A stretch of 64,000 bases of DNA from contig OY730194.1 of the NCBI GenBank assembly GCA_963422505.1, positions 118,377,982 to 118,441,981 of the forward strand. Reading direction: 5' to 3'. This DNA is from Pseudognaphalium luteoalbum (Eukaryota > Streptophyta > Magnoliopsida > Asterales > Asteraceae). Positions within the stretch are counted from its first letter, which is position 1. Each line of letters opens with the position of its first letter. Under the pieces are notes generated by a model. The model did not search any database and was not told the origin of the DNA. It saw nothing but the letters and a program-made list of their open reading frames with translations. Shown here one piece after another: positions 48,113-60,770 of this stretch. The translations under genes were made by a program, and so were the position numbers.

Positions 48113-51100
48113 ATGAAATTTGACCAAAAAGTCAAACAAGAAGCTAGTGATGACGACGACGACGACCTATGCACCACAACTATCAAAATGTCTACCGGAA
48201 AACATGATCCTGCCGGCGACGAACTATATCCTCCGGTCAACTTCGCCATGGTCGATTACGGCATCTACCGTTCCAGTTTCCCTGATTCCGCCAACTTTAC
48301 GTTCATCAAAACCCTAGGCCTCCGTTCTATCGTGTAAGTTAACATATTACACTAGATCATAAGTTATGCCTTAATTTTGATCTCTGATTAATTTACTTTA
48401 TATGTATATGTATGTTGCATAGATATCTGTGTCCTGAAGTATATCCGGAACATAATTTGGAGTTTTTGAAGTGTAATCGGATTCAGTTGTTCCATTTTGG
48501 AATTGAAGGCACTAAGGTACGTCGATTTGATCCTCTAATTATTCGTTGCATCTCATTTCTATGATGTGTAGCTGGAATTATGAGATTCGTTGAGATCTGA
48601 TGGTCGTCTTACCATGATTAATTATTATGCTTTTGTACTAGCTATAGTTATCGACGTTTCACTTATTTACTACTAGACGGATTTGAGATTATGTTCTTTG
48701 ATTCATTATTTACGCCATTGGCTTAAACTTATGTGTTACTCGTAGTATAAGTTCACATATAACTCACGAATCACGATATACATGAATAACCGTAAAATAC
48801 CAGTACTTTTTACTTAATTGTACATGCAACAAGTAGAATAACTATACAATTACATATTTTGTGTGGAGATAGTTATAGAAATGAATATTGATTGAACTTA
48901 ATTATAAATGGAAGTACGTTTATTTAGTTTGTAATGAAACGTGACAGTTTTGTATAAAACTGTAGTTGGTCAATTCATGAATTTCCAAATAGGTAATCCT
49001 GAATTCATCTTTAAAACACTTTCTATATTATATATATACTTAATATACTTATGTAGTAAAACGAAGGGAGAAGAAGATAAATAACAAATAAGCCATGATT
49101 ATAAATGATCCTCTACTGATCAAATTTGATTGAATATGAATATATTAGCGTACATCGATTAGTCATACAGGGTGAGTCAACAATTAGTTAGGATTCCATT
49201 GTGCTAATTAGTTATGAAACACACACTACATAAATCGAACCAAATCATGTGATTTAGGAAACATATCCATAAATACAATTAAGATCATCGTATTTTCTGT
49301 ACTATATATACAACAAGTACGTGCTTGGACTTTCCGCTAAGTAGACTATAATGGATGCAATAATCTTTTTAAATGATTGGTATGGACACTCAAATGATAG
49401 TGATGTAATGGGTTGTCATTTTGTTATGTCTTATATTGTATAGTTAATATTTAAGGATCCTTAAATACAATTAAGGTTGCACTTTCTCAGTCATTTTGAA
49501 AGACAAGCTCCATATAAGGTTGTAAACTGTGTGTAAAATTGATTGGGACTTAAGGTACTTGAGACTACGTAGTCCGTAAGTTGTGGCCAAGTAAAAGATA
49601 TAAGAAGTTACATGACGAATTGGCTACCACTTTATATTAGACCTCTAGTTGATTAGGATTGAAAGCACAAAATCTTGTTTGGTTCACTTGAAATTTTTAT
49701 ACTCCGTATTACTTAACGTACGTATAATGCATAAACTTCATAACAAACAACTATAATATTGTACATGGAACCGTTTGTCTTGATATGAGGTGCTTAAGGC
49801 TAAACTATTATTCATGACTACAGCTACATCGCCAAGTTTGGTTGATTGTTTTACTTTATCTAATTAGCACAGGTCCATTGTTTTATCATTTAAACCATTC
49901 TGTTCGTGTTTGAATGATCGGACTTGTAGCCTTCTTTCTTGGTTTCCAACACTACTTCATGTGTAAAGGACATGTGATTTAATGTTCCTCTTATAAAATC
50001 TCAACAAACTTCTAAACTTTCCTTTCAATTTTTCTTTTTTCTTTCCAATTTTCTTTTATTGTTGATCACCGTCTATGTAAGCTTTTATATGGTACACCTT
50101 CAAAATATGTGGACCTTATATGTTATGCTGCTAGAATTACTATTTAGTGATTTCCTTCAAAGTATGTGGACCTTATATATATGGTACACCTTCAAAATAT
50201 GTGGACCTTATATGTTATCCTTCAAAATATGTAATGGTTATAAAAGGTGAACACCATTAGTTTCAGCTTTATCAGGTACTTAGTTCACATCCTGGAGGTT
50301 AGTGCGAGAATTGTTTCAATGGTAAAAATGGGGCGAGTTTATCAATCCATATAAATGAGTAAACTAATGACATTCCTAGGATGTACAGTTCGTTGTATTC
50401 TATGTGGAACAGCAAAACTGACATAGGTCATGTGGTAAAAGAAGTTGAAGGAGTAGGAAATTTAATATGAGCATGATGATGCTACTTTTGAGATGCAAAT
50501 GAGAACCCTTTAATGATAGAATCAGCTGAAGGATACTTCTGCAAATTCTCACATGCACAAGACTATAGGTTTTTTAAGTTGCACATTTTTATAACAGCTT
50601 TATATAAGATCACAACTGGAGCATGCATAATCATTTGAAATCAGCTTTATTGCTTCTACGTCTGCTAAGCTAGTAATCCTTCAAGTATAATTTTTGTATA
50701 TTCAAAAGTTTCATGGCATTGCAATGCAGGAACCTTTTGTTGATATTCCTGAAGATACCATTCGTGAAGCATTAAAAGTCGTCCTTGGTATTTAATCTAT
50801 TCATTTGATGGTATATTCTATAGAATATATATAGGGTAAGCTAATTCTGATTTTTCTTACTCTTCTCGGTTGGTAGATGCGAGAAATCACCCTTTGTTGA
50901 TTCATTGCAAACGCGGAAAGGTAATTGTTTCTTACCTATGTATGATTATCCTTTTTGTAATATTAATAGGGTTAAGTGCATGGAAATGCAATTAACTAAG
51001 GTCTGACATTCATAGTGTGTACTCAACTACTCGGGTGTACATTGTGTGTAACAAATTAGTTATTTATTGACATTTTATGTATTTTGGTAACGTGTCAACT

Positions 51101-51434
51101 TGTAAAGATGCCATGTGACAAAAATACCATAAATTACATACAACAGTAAAAAGTAAAAGTTTCATATACACAATGTATGTCCGAGTAGTTGGATACACAC
51201 TACGAATGTCAGACCATAGTTAATTGCATTTTTGCGCACTTAACCCATATTAATAGTCGTTGTCATTCCTTGATTCAGCATCGAACAGGATGTCTTGTGG
51301 GATGCTTAAGAAAATTGCAGAGATGGAGCCTACTTTCGATTTTTGACGAGTACCAGAAGTTTGCAGCTGCTAAAGCTAGAGTCTCGGATCAGCGGTTTAT
51401 GGAGCTTTTTGATGCTTCTAGCTTGAAGAGGTAA
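48113..51434 (+). CDS. Atypical dual-specificity phosphatase (plant/fungal PFA-DSP type)
   Basis: Five coding exons: 48113-48333, 48423-48516, 50730-50787, 50877-50920 and 51279-51434. They join to 190 aa. Cytosolic phosphatase of the Siw14/At1g05000 group, whose members act on inositol pyrophosphates or phosphotyrosine. The P-loop is HCKRGKHRTG with catalytic Cys135 and Arg141, split between exons 4 and 5. The upstream block PPVNFAMVDYGIYRS is the family's substrate-side signature. The acidic N-terminus has a run of six Asp. The last block (FDEYQKFAAAKARVSDQRFMELFD) matches the family. Relatives usually have about ten more residues; here the frame stops at TAA after 'SLKR', or the AAGAG|GTAAAT there is a donor to a further exon. 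Intron 2 is 2.2 kb. Confidence 0.9.
50076..50235 (+). repeat. Short tandem/interspersed repeat in the phosphatase intron
   Basis: The motif 'CTTCAAAATATGTGGACC' and close variants occur three times (near 50098, 50156 and 50190), with a fourth partial copy near 50220, separated by TTATATGTTAT or TTATATATATGG. Confidence 0.8.
50969..51246. mobile_element. Mutator-like MITE with long inverted repeats
   Basis: Inverted repeats of about 65 bp start GGGTTAAGTGCA on each side and are nearly identical. The perfect 9-bp target duplication ATATTAATA (50960-50968 and 51247-51255) is diagnostic of the Mutator superfamily. The element sits in the last intron of the phosphatase gene, ending about 30 bp before exon 5. 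Confidence 0.88.
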
Positions 51435-51439
51435 ATCCA

Positions 51440-52924
51440 TTCCAAGGAGTCATATGTCCTTTGGCTAATGACCATTAGCCATGTGGATCATAATAAACTG
51501 GAACAGGCGAGATGATTTCGGGGAACATGTGTAGCGTTTTAGGAATGACATTAACCATTCCTTGAGGATTACATAAATATTTTTTTCTTAATGTTAGGAT
51601 TTTGAGTCCTCTCTGCTGCCATTGGTATCAACTAGTCCATCCTATGCATTTCCTAAGGTTATTAATTGTAAGATCTTAAGAGGATCTGAAGTAAATTAAT
51701 TAACTGAAACTTTAGATAGGTATTTTTCCTTTTTGAAATGCAAATGCAGAACACTATTTTTATAAACATGTATCTCATGTTTCTATTTTGATAAACATGT
51801 ATTTTTCCTTAATTTTATGTTTTTCTCTGATATGAAAGGAAACAAAGGGTAGTCATGGGATTCATCATACTATTCACTGACTAAATTTCTATTTGATACC
51901 TGTTATATATGTCTCTGATTCTATTCTTCTTTCTACTAATACTTTGAAATATGCCTAAAACCCTATTACATGGGTTCCATTTAAGCTGAATAAAATGCAC
52001 GTCAGTTTCGTTATAGTTGACTATAAGATAAATTTACTTAAAGTGAGACTTCGCTTACAAGTCCTCAAATTCACGAAACCTAAATCACCTTTCCTCTGGA
52101 ACAGTACCATGTACCAAGTGAGGTCGCGTTTAGCTCTCACTACCAGTATGTCGATCCTTCTTGATGTCATGTAAAAATTGCATACTGTTTTATGCACATT
52201 CCCCTTGGACCAGGTGTAATCTGTTTCTGTTCTGTTAACTTAAAAGACAACTTCATACTGTAGCAGAATTGAAATGTTGCTCACATTGTGTAGAAGGAAA
52301 ATCTCTCTTCTCTGGACCAAGTTAATCGATTTTCTATTAATAGGTGTATCTGTAGTGTGGAACGGAACTAATGGCTCGAATGATAATGGTGATCAATAAG
52401 CACTTCCGTCACAAACTTGAGTCTGATTTGGCACGATAGGTTGTATGATTTGGGCTCTGTTTGAAACCATAAGCAGGCAGAAAGAAACACTTTAGGACGA
52501 AAGTGATGCACACACATACATATGAAGTCAAGGCACTTTGCATTATTGCACTCCTAGTGTAGAAACAACTACAGAGTGAGAAATCAGTTGTCTTTTTGCA
52601 CATTTTTTCCTTCAAGATCCTCATGCTTTCCATTAATTTTGGACCTTATTATATATCTACCTTGCTACTAATGCTTGGTCAACAATTTAGAGGTGGCAAT
52701 TTCGAGCATATACATATGAAAGTGTCAATTTGGGTTAGGTTTTATTTTAAACGGGCTAGCTTGTATAATTGAGGTAAAACAGAGAATGGGTCAAACAGAA
52801 AGTTGCCATTAAGTATTATTAATGTAAAAAGTCTCATAAATAGCTTTAATTTTTATTCAAGATCATTCTGTTGAATATTTTTTTTACTTTTTACAATCAT
52901 GTAATAGTATCGGTTAAATGCTTT

Positions 52925-52962
<38 letters not shown>

Positions 52963-54585
52963 ATGGAAAAGAAATTGTTTGTGGGTCAGCGAGACTCACA
53001 CTAAAAAGTTACCTGTTTCGAACAAAATCCATTTCTATCTAAACCTTTTTTTTACTCTATCATGTCCTATTACTTTTTTACTTTTTCATGTACATAATTA
53101 TAGCTCCTTGTAGTGTTGGACATCGTTCACAGTTATATATAGAATTGATAATGACTTCCTTGCGACATTTTTTTCCATCAGAATTCCACTTGTAGAAAGA
53201 GTAGGCGGCATTGATTATATAAGTCTTGCAAAGTTGCTTTTGCTAATGGAAGTTTACCGAATGTCTTACATGGCAGAAATATTGATAACTTTATGGTCTG
53301 CTGATAGTGCGCATTGTTGGATGTTAACTTTTCCTTTTTGAGTGCATGCAGTGCTCCTTCTTAAGGGACTCCTATTGTTCTTTGTAGCATGACAAAAGGT
53401 TCGATCACTCTCCAACTCCTTTTTACTAGCTTTTCCACTTAGAAAGTAAGAGTACTGAGTTAGAGCGTAAATTATAATTGGCAACACAAATTTTCTCTTT
53501 AAGCGTATCAATTCTTGACCACTTAAAGATTCCTAAATACAAAACTTCATCTTTGTGTATTTAGTCTTTCACGCGTGTTTAGAGTTCACTCTCATTCCTG
53601 TTCATTTGATCTATATTCAGTTAGAGCTAATATCAACTCAAGACAAACATAGAATCTAGTGACGGATCTCTCAGCTTTCTTGGTTTGATACTTTTGACTT
53701 AATTATTAACAGAAAGAATTATGACATTTTCAGATTGTAAACGGAGTAAGTATGCCAATTCTTTTTTATAGTATTGCTACCCTGTCAAATGGGCAAAAGA
53801 TTTCAGCTAAAGAACACTGGTTTAATGATTTAAACTTCAGAAGTTACTCAAAGTATGTGTATACAAGTGTTACAGCCTCCTACATTGGTTATATCATAAA
53901 AGATGGATTGTAATTTCTAATATATTATTTAATTATTTTAAACATATTTAATAAATTAATATTTGGAAATTATAAATATTTCCTAAGAAACATTAGCGAG
54001 TCAACCCAACCTATTTCGATACATTCTGCAAATTTACCTTTCGACCCGAACCTGTTTAACGTTTTACCGAACTAGCCTGCCCACCCATATTGCTTCCTAT
54101 AGTGACGTATATGTTCTCCTCAGTTCTAAATCACTTCTTCCTGCCATTTTTGTAATGATGATCATCTTTTGGGTGATCTTTATGATTGATTACGCATTTG
54201 AGTTCCTCAAAGAAGTTCAGTAAATTTTAGTAGTCCCGGTTATTCGTCAAAGCACATCTGTAACAAGTTTGTAATAAATTGGTCTAATTCACCAGTGCTG
54301 TTCTGTTCTTTTGGTTGTAACTAAATCCACAAAGATATGTTATCGCAAAAGGAAACCAAACATAAAATAGTATTTCAAGTGTAAAGAAACAGGCAAACAA
54401 TTACATACCAGATGGTATTGTAAGTAGTACAAGATTTAAATCTCAAAAAGTTATTAAAAAACTAGTACAACACTCTTTTGTCTATGCTATAACTAGTAAA
54501 CACACTTTTCTATGTAGAACTTGTATAGATTTCTCAGATCCCTTGAAGAGATGAAAAAGTATATGATTTTCTATTATTTAAGACA
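51440..54585. other. Region between two convergent genes
   Basis: Holds the 3' regions of the phosphatase (plus) and ACC oxidase (minus) genes. A TA/GA microsatellite lies at 52927-52961. Dispersed repeats with GGTGGCAATTT and AACGGG-type motifs lie at 52689-52815 and 53990-54090. No further gene is supported. An open stretch after the acceptor at 53181 could be an alternative last phosphatase exon. Confidence 0.45.
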
Positions 54586-54591
54586 TGACTT

Positions 54592-56193
54592 TTATGCTGT
54601 TGCAACAGGACCCAGGCTGACATTAGCTTCCACTGCTTTCATGGCTTCAAACCTTGGTTCCTTTGCCTGGAACTTTAAGCCTGCATACAGTTTCATGTAA
54701 TCATCGAATACAAATTTTGGGTATGATTGTTCTTTCTCTATTGGCTCCTTCTCCATTAATGCTGGTGCTGGATATATCACTGCATCGTTTCCTGGATTGT
54801 AGAAAGATGCAATTGACATTCTTGTTCCATCAGTTTGAGCAATAACTCTGTGCATCACACTCTTGTATTTTCCATTAGTAATCACCTGCAATTCAATACG
54901 TAAAATGCTCAGTCTTCATTTTAGGCGCTTTAAAAAGAATAAATAGTTAAAAATAAGCAAATTGGTACCTACTTATTTTTTAAGCTGATAAGTGCTTTAA
55001 ATTCCAAACAATTATGACATGGTTGATGATTGATTACCTCAATTTGGTCACCAAGATTGATGACAATGGAATGACGCATGGGTGGGACATCGACCCATTC
55101 ACCGTCTTTAAGAAGCTGGAGACCGCTAACTTTGTCGTCTTGGAAGAGCAAAATAATGCCACCAGCATCAGTATGTGCTCTAAGTCCCTTGATCAAGTCA
55201 GGGGTGGGGCATGGTGGGTAGTTGCTAACCTTGGTTCCAAAATTTGGACCCTTTGATCCATAAAATGCCTTCTTTAGGTAACCTTTCTCCAATCCAAGAT
55301 TCTCACACAACAAATCCAAAAGCTCCTCTGCTAATTTCTCTAGTTTACCAGCAAAATCCCTCATTAAATCCCTGCATCATCATCAAAATAAACACATAAT
55401 GACTTCATGTCTTATGTTGTGACTGTTGTCCATTGAGGTAGAAAAATGGGCGGGTTGCGTAAGAGTCAAAACATGTTCATATAAAAATGAGTAAATATCG
55501 ACTCGTAGTGGGCTTGGGTTGGCCGTAAAACACTGATAAAAAATCTTTTAGTTTCAAAAGTTTATTACCGTGTCAATTATGAATAAGTTAGAAAATCTTA
55601 TCAATACTCTTGTTTTTTTGGTACAAATTGATTTTGGTATTTTGATGCAATAAAAACCCAATTTGGCAACTTTCAACCTGTTGGACTGATCATTTTCATA
55701 ACCCGTTCAAAGATAAATATACCCATTTGTATGTAAACGGGTCAAGAATATTTCAACATTTTTTACCTGTATTCATCTTCAAGATCAGGGACTTCTGAGA
55801 TGTTTGAGGTCGGGAGATGGCGCAAGAAGAAAGTGCTCTCCCAATCCATATCAGTAACTTCCACCTTCACACCTTCTAATGCTTTTGCTGCCACCATTTC
55901 CTTAAACCTCTGCTCCATACACTTCTTGTAATGATCCTTTGTCATTGTCTCCACTTTATCCAGTAGTTCATGAGATATCCCATGGTTCACCAACTAAACA
56001 TAAACGTACATAAATCATATACAAAGTTAAAATAAGTACATATTCGATATCGTCCTCATTATCCATATGTTAATTTACTACAACATACCTCAAAGAATCC
56101 CCAGTTTTCACAAGCATCATTAATCATCTCCATAGTAGCAGCTCTCTCTGCACCATTCAGTTTCTCCATGTTGATAAATGGGAAGTTTGCCAT
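54592..56193 (-). CDS. ACO: 1-aminocyclopropane-1-carboxylate oxidase (ethylene biosynthesis)
   Basis: Four coding exons on the minus strand: 56193-56089, 55993-55767, 55371-55038 and 54885-54592. They join to 319 aa, the family length, with the four-exon structure usual for the family. The enzyme is an Fe(II)/ascorbate-dependent oxygenase that turns ACC into ethylene. The iron ligands are His177, Asp179 (AHTDAGG) and His234 (SVMHRV). Arg244 and Ser246 (RMS) bind bicarbonate/ascorbate in the family. The N-terminus MANFPFINMEKLNG and the block NHGISHELLD are typical. The C-terminal helix with KEPRFEAMK is present. No stops or lost key residues were seen, so it should be functional. A TATA box lies at 56275-56284. 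Which ACO paralogue it is cannot be told. Confidence 0.97.
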
Positions 56194-56274
56194 TTCTTTT
56201 GTTATGTGTTTGCGTATGCGTATGTTTATGTTTATGTGAAGTAGTTGATGTTTAATGCAGAATGTTGCTGGTCT

Positions 56275-56284
56275 CTATTTATAG
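56275..56284 (-). promoter_or_regulatory. TATA box of the ACC oxidase gene
   Basis: CTATAAATAG on the minus strand, 82 nt upstream of the ATG. Confidence 0.7.
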
Positions 56285-56289
56285 GGAGA

Positions 56290-58390
56290 TTTAAGGTGCT
56301 AAAAACAAACTGAACATGTAGCAGGAAACATCGTGCAACCATGGTGCAAATATTGAGGTAAGAAAAGTAAAGTTCTTGACCCATGTGGGGTCTTAGTTGT
56401 GCTTATTTTACCATATTGATTCTAAATGTAGTTTTCTTAAAAAGTTTCGAATTCATATCAATATCGATATTGAAAAGTACTTGTTATATATGAAGTCAGA
56501 ATATATATAGTCCTATGATATTGATTTTTTTTTCTAGTGTTGGTAGGAATTTTGAGGGACCCAATTTGGCATATAGATATAGTTAGTAAATTAAGGCTGC
56601 TAAGTGCTAAGAGCCTTGACATCAATTTTCTAATATGGTTTTCCATATAAGAAATTGCCTACTTGCTGCTGGATAGACTCAACATCTTACTCTTGCCTTG
56701 TTTATTGGATTAGGTACTCCAAAATGTAAGTAATTTTGTTAAATTATATCGTTTGTGATCAATGAAAGTGACTTTCATTTTGTGTATTCAATTTTCGATT
56801 ATTGCTCTTTGTATTTAATATCTCGACATGGAAGGGAACTTGTATTGATGTCACATGGTGGTTTCTATAGATGACGTGCCAACCAATTTCGTTATAGTTC
56901 ACACAATACATGGTTACTTACATTTTGAAACATTTAACTCTTGTTTATTTAGTCAATTTTTTATGATGACTTTTCAGGGTGCCTACGAGGAAATATGCCA
57001 AATTACTAAGTAATTTAGATGCCACCCCCTAAGTTAATTTCGAAAATGCAAACTTACTCGTAAATGGCTTTATGACAAACAGAATTTTTGGGTAAAATAT
57101 TTCGTATAATCCCATGACTTTTAACATGCCTTATTAAATATCTAATATATCATATGATTATTATTATTATTATATCATATTTTAGTTTATATCATTTTCG
57201 TCCACTTTTAATTGAATTTAGCATATCAATTGAATAGTGGTTGAGATGTCATTCTTCTATTGGTCAGTATGTTTTGCTCATCAGCCTAGTGTCCCAAGTC
57301 GATCATAATCTTCATTCTATTCATGTTCAATGAACGTGAAATAATTTTATATATGATTCTTGAAATATAATTTATGATGATTGATAACGTTTTACTATAT
57401 GATCCTTAGAATTTTTTACGAATATTTAAGTTACCAGTGAAACTCTTGTATGCACGATAACTTGCTATATTTTACCATTTATTTTGATTCCACATTAGAT
57501 CTCCAAGCCCAAAAATGCATGAATCCTCTACTTATAAAGGGAAAGAATACCATCAAATAGATAAACTGATAAAGTTTTCAAAAGTGAATAGCTTCATCAT
57601 TGTTTGTATTTTTATTGGTGTGGAAAAGCATCATTATTAGTATATGATTTTTTTTATTTGATTATTCTTACATAATGATAGCAGCATATGATGCCCACCA
57701 AATGACTATATTAAACATTATTGTATCAAAATGAGTTTAAAACCTTGGAAATAAAGTCACCCTGTATATATAAGTAAGGGTTAAGACGTTAAGTGCTTAT
57801 AGATATACGTAATTAAGGTATGGTATTCATAAAGTGTATCTAACATTTGGGTTTACATTATGCGTGGAAACTTATTAATTATTGACTTTACATGTATTTT
57901 GATGCATGTTGTCTATATAAAGTGTTATGTCAAGTTGACACGTCACAAAAATAAAAATAATGACAATCAATAATAAGTTTTATACACGACATGTCGACGT
58001 ATACCCGTGTAATTATATACAATGTATGAATTTCATACTTTAGTTAATTACATTTACAAACATTTAAACCCCGAACAATGATATTCACTAAGATTATTCG
58101 ATACCTCAACTAAGATTATTCGATACCTCAACTTTTGCGTGGAAAAGGAATAACCGCCGCCACCAACAATTAATGCCTACTCAACTTCATTTATAATTTT
58201 GTAAAATAGAAAATAATTCAATTCCCTTTTCAGTAAGTCTACAATCAATAAAAAAACGAATATCATCATATCATGTGAGAAATCAAAAATGTGAGATATG
58301 GTGTAGCCCAGAAGGTAGATTTGGAATACGTTTTTCGATAATATCCTTACATAAGAGATGGATAAAATGGGTAATGATTTTGATATAATA
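56290..58390. other. Intergenic with MITE-like repeats
   Basis: ACC oxidase upstream region, then AT-rich DNA. About 57778-58073 resembles the Mutator-like MITE at 50969 (GGGTTAAG at the left, TTTAAACCCC at the right, similar inner text), but no clean target duplication was found. No gene recognised. Confidence 0.5.
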
Positions 58391-58600
58391 TTATTCTCTC
58401 CGTCTCATTTAGAATTTTCACTTAAAGTGTACATACAGTTTTAGAATTTTTCACTAATTATACTTTAATAAATTTCATCAATCAAATATAATATCTATCC
58501 ACATAAGTTTTTTGTTATTGGTTAAGTTCTATGGTTGACACTTATAATGGGACAACCCAAATAAGTAAAATGGCCACTTGAAATGAGACGGATAAAGTAC
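58391..58600. mobile_element. Stowaway-like MITE
   Basis: Left end TTCTCTCCGTCTCATTT and right end AAATGAGACGGATAAAGTA are inverted and contain the Stowaway-type CTCCGTC core, with TA at both borders. No coding capacity. Confidence 0.6.
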
Positions 58601-60540
58601 TTTTTATTTATCCGTCGTTTAACAATGACATGCAAATTAGAAAACAACAATGTCAAAAGACCTTTGACAAAACAATGTCAAAAGACCTTTGACTTGACGG
58701 TAGTAACGTACGGGTAAATTATTGGTCAATAACTTATAAGTTCAAGTTTAACTTGATATACCATGTACATAATGTGTTGATATTTGAGTATGTTGTTTTC
58801 TTGCGATTTTAATAAAAATAAACAATTACAAAGACAACTAAGACTGCTCTCGTCCGTGTGTCGGTATACAAACTGACGTGTGCAAGGTAACTAACACCAA
58901 TGGCGTTGGCATGTCAGTTTGGTGCGTCGGTTGCCTTGAGTTGGTTAAGCGACGAGAAAATCAATTTTGTCTATTTTTTGGTATGTTTTGTTTTATTTGA
59001 TCTATAAAAAATAAAGGTATATCTGAAAATGTAATTTTCAAAAATTGAAGTGATACGATCTGATATCGTTGTGTCAATTGTGTGTAAATTTGTAAAGTGT
59101 CATGGTTACGTTAGAGGTGACAAAATTGACACTAAAGTGGACACACCAACGGGTTGAAGTGACCTAAGAATGTTGCGCAAATATGGGTTTGAAAGTAGAT
59201 AATGCACAAATTTGGTGAGCAATCATAGTTTGATTAAATATGTGGTTATGGATTGGTAATACTATAGGTTGTTACTTAGACTACAAAAATGTATGTCCTG
59301 ATTCATTGAAATGAGACGATATAGCACTAGTGGCCCCTTTGGGTGTGTTGGGTGCAGGTAGGGAGTGAGCTTAATTGGTCTTTTTAGATTTATTGGTAGT
59401 TGATATCTAATCCAGTTTTCACATGGAGTGTTTCCCATTATGTAATTTAGTGGAGATTAAATTAATATTCAACAGAAAAAGGTTACAGTTAACATTCTTT
59501 TTTTAAGGTTTATAATTAATAAAGTGATTTTGAACATGCTTTCTCATTCCCCCAAATAATGTCTTTTATGTTCTTATAGATTTTCTCGATTAAAAAAAGA
59601 AAATATGAAAACTATTATTAATATGGTGTGATGGTAAGACGTGATTAAGTTTGAACTTTTTTTAGTTAAACATTTTGAGTGTAGGGCTAGAAAACAATCG
59701 ATTAAACACATATATCCGAGTCAAGAGAGACTTGTCCTTCTTGAATAACTTGAACATGAAAAGATCTCAACTTTAGATAAGTTAGAAATTGTAAAAAGAT
59801 ATCATGTTGACATCAAACGGTCAATGTGCTTACAGATGTTTATAAACTAGTTAAATACCAAGACGAGGTTTTAGTTGGGACAACAAGGCAAGTTTTATCA
59901 AAGTTGCTTTTCAACATGTGCTTCACTTTGTGTGTTTTGGACTTATGCTTTTGACATGTTCAAAGGCTCTTTCTAAGACTACTAAAATGGGGAGGCTCTT
60001 TCATCCGTATTTCCATGTCTTTAAGAAGACACCGTTAGCATGGAAGTGTCTTTGAGGTGTCTTTCTTAGACCTGTCAAAATGAAAAGGGCATTTTGTGGG
60101 TTAGCACTTTTTTTTAAGTATATATAAATGAGGTGTTATTGGTAAATCTAGAGTTCAGAAGTTCAGTTCTTCAGTATATCATCAACAAACAATGTCCAGA
60201 AGTGTCAACGTGGTAATTTAATTCTTCAGTTTATTATTAGGAGTAGTTCAATGGATGTCCGTGGTATGTCAAATTTGTTCTCATTCTTTTATTTTCTTTC
60301 ACTTAGACTTATTTTTAATACTCCGTATGTTAACTTTTTAAAAAAAGTCAACCTATTAAAACTCTCAATTATATTTTGCTACAACATCAATCAAAAAATG
60401 ACATTATTATAACGCGATTCTCATTGTTTATAATTCTCAAGTTGTTATTCAATTATTCTTGTATTTAATAATAAAAATAAAAAATAATCTTTATACTTAA
60501 ACCGTAACAAACTCAATATTCTTCAAAATATTGATTAACT
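58601..60540. other. Intergenic AT-rich spacer
   Basis: No gene or complete element recognised. A TACTCCGTA nonamer lies at 60319-60327. Confidence 0.5.
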
Positions 60541-60715
60541 CAGGGGCGGATGTAGAGGAGACATGGGGCAGTTACCCCTCTCAAAAACTTCCAATTTATT
60601 TAAAAAATTTTTTTAAGTATATTTATGATATATTAAAAAACTTTGACCCTCTAAATTGAAAAATAATCAAAGAAAGCTTTTTTGCCCCCTCAATCATTTG
60701 TTCCTAGCTCCTCTC
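60541..60715. mobile_element. hAT-like repeat fragment
   Basis: Starts CAGGGGCGGATGTAG, a terminus typical of non-autonomous hAT elements in plants. A matching right terminus was not found, so it is probably truncated. Confidence 0.35.
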
Positions 60716-60770
60716 ATTAAAATTTTAGTTAATATAATAACAAATTATACATATACAAAACCCTGAATAG

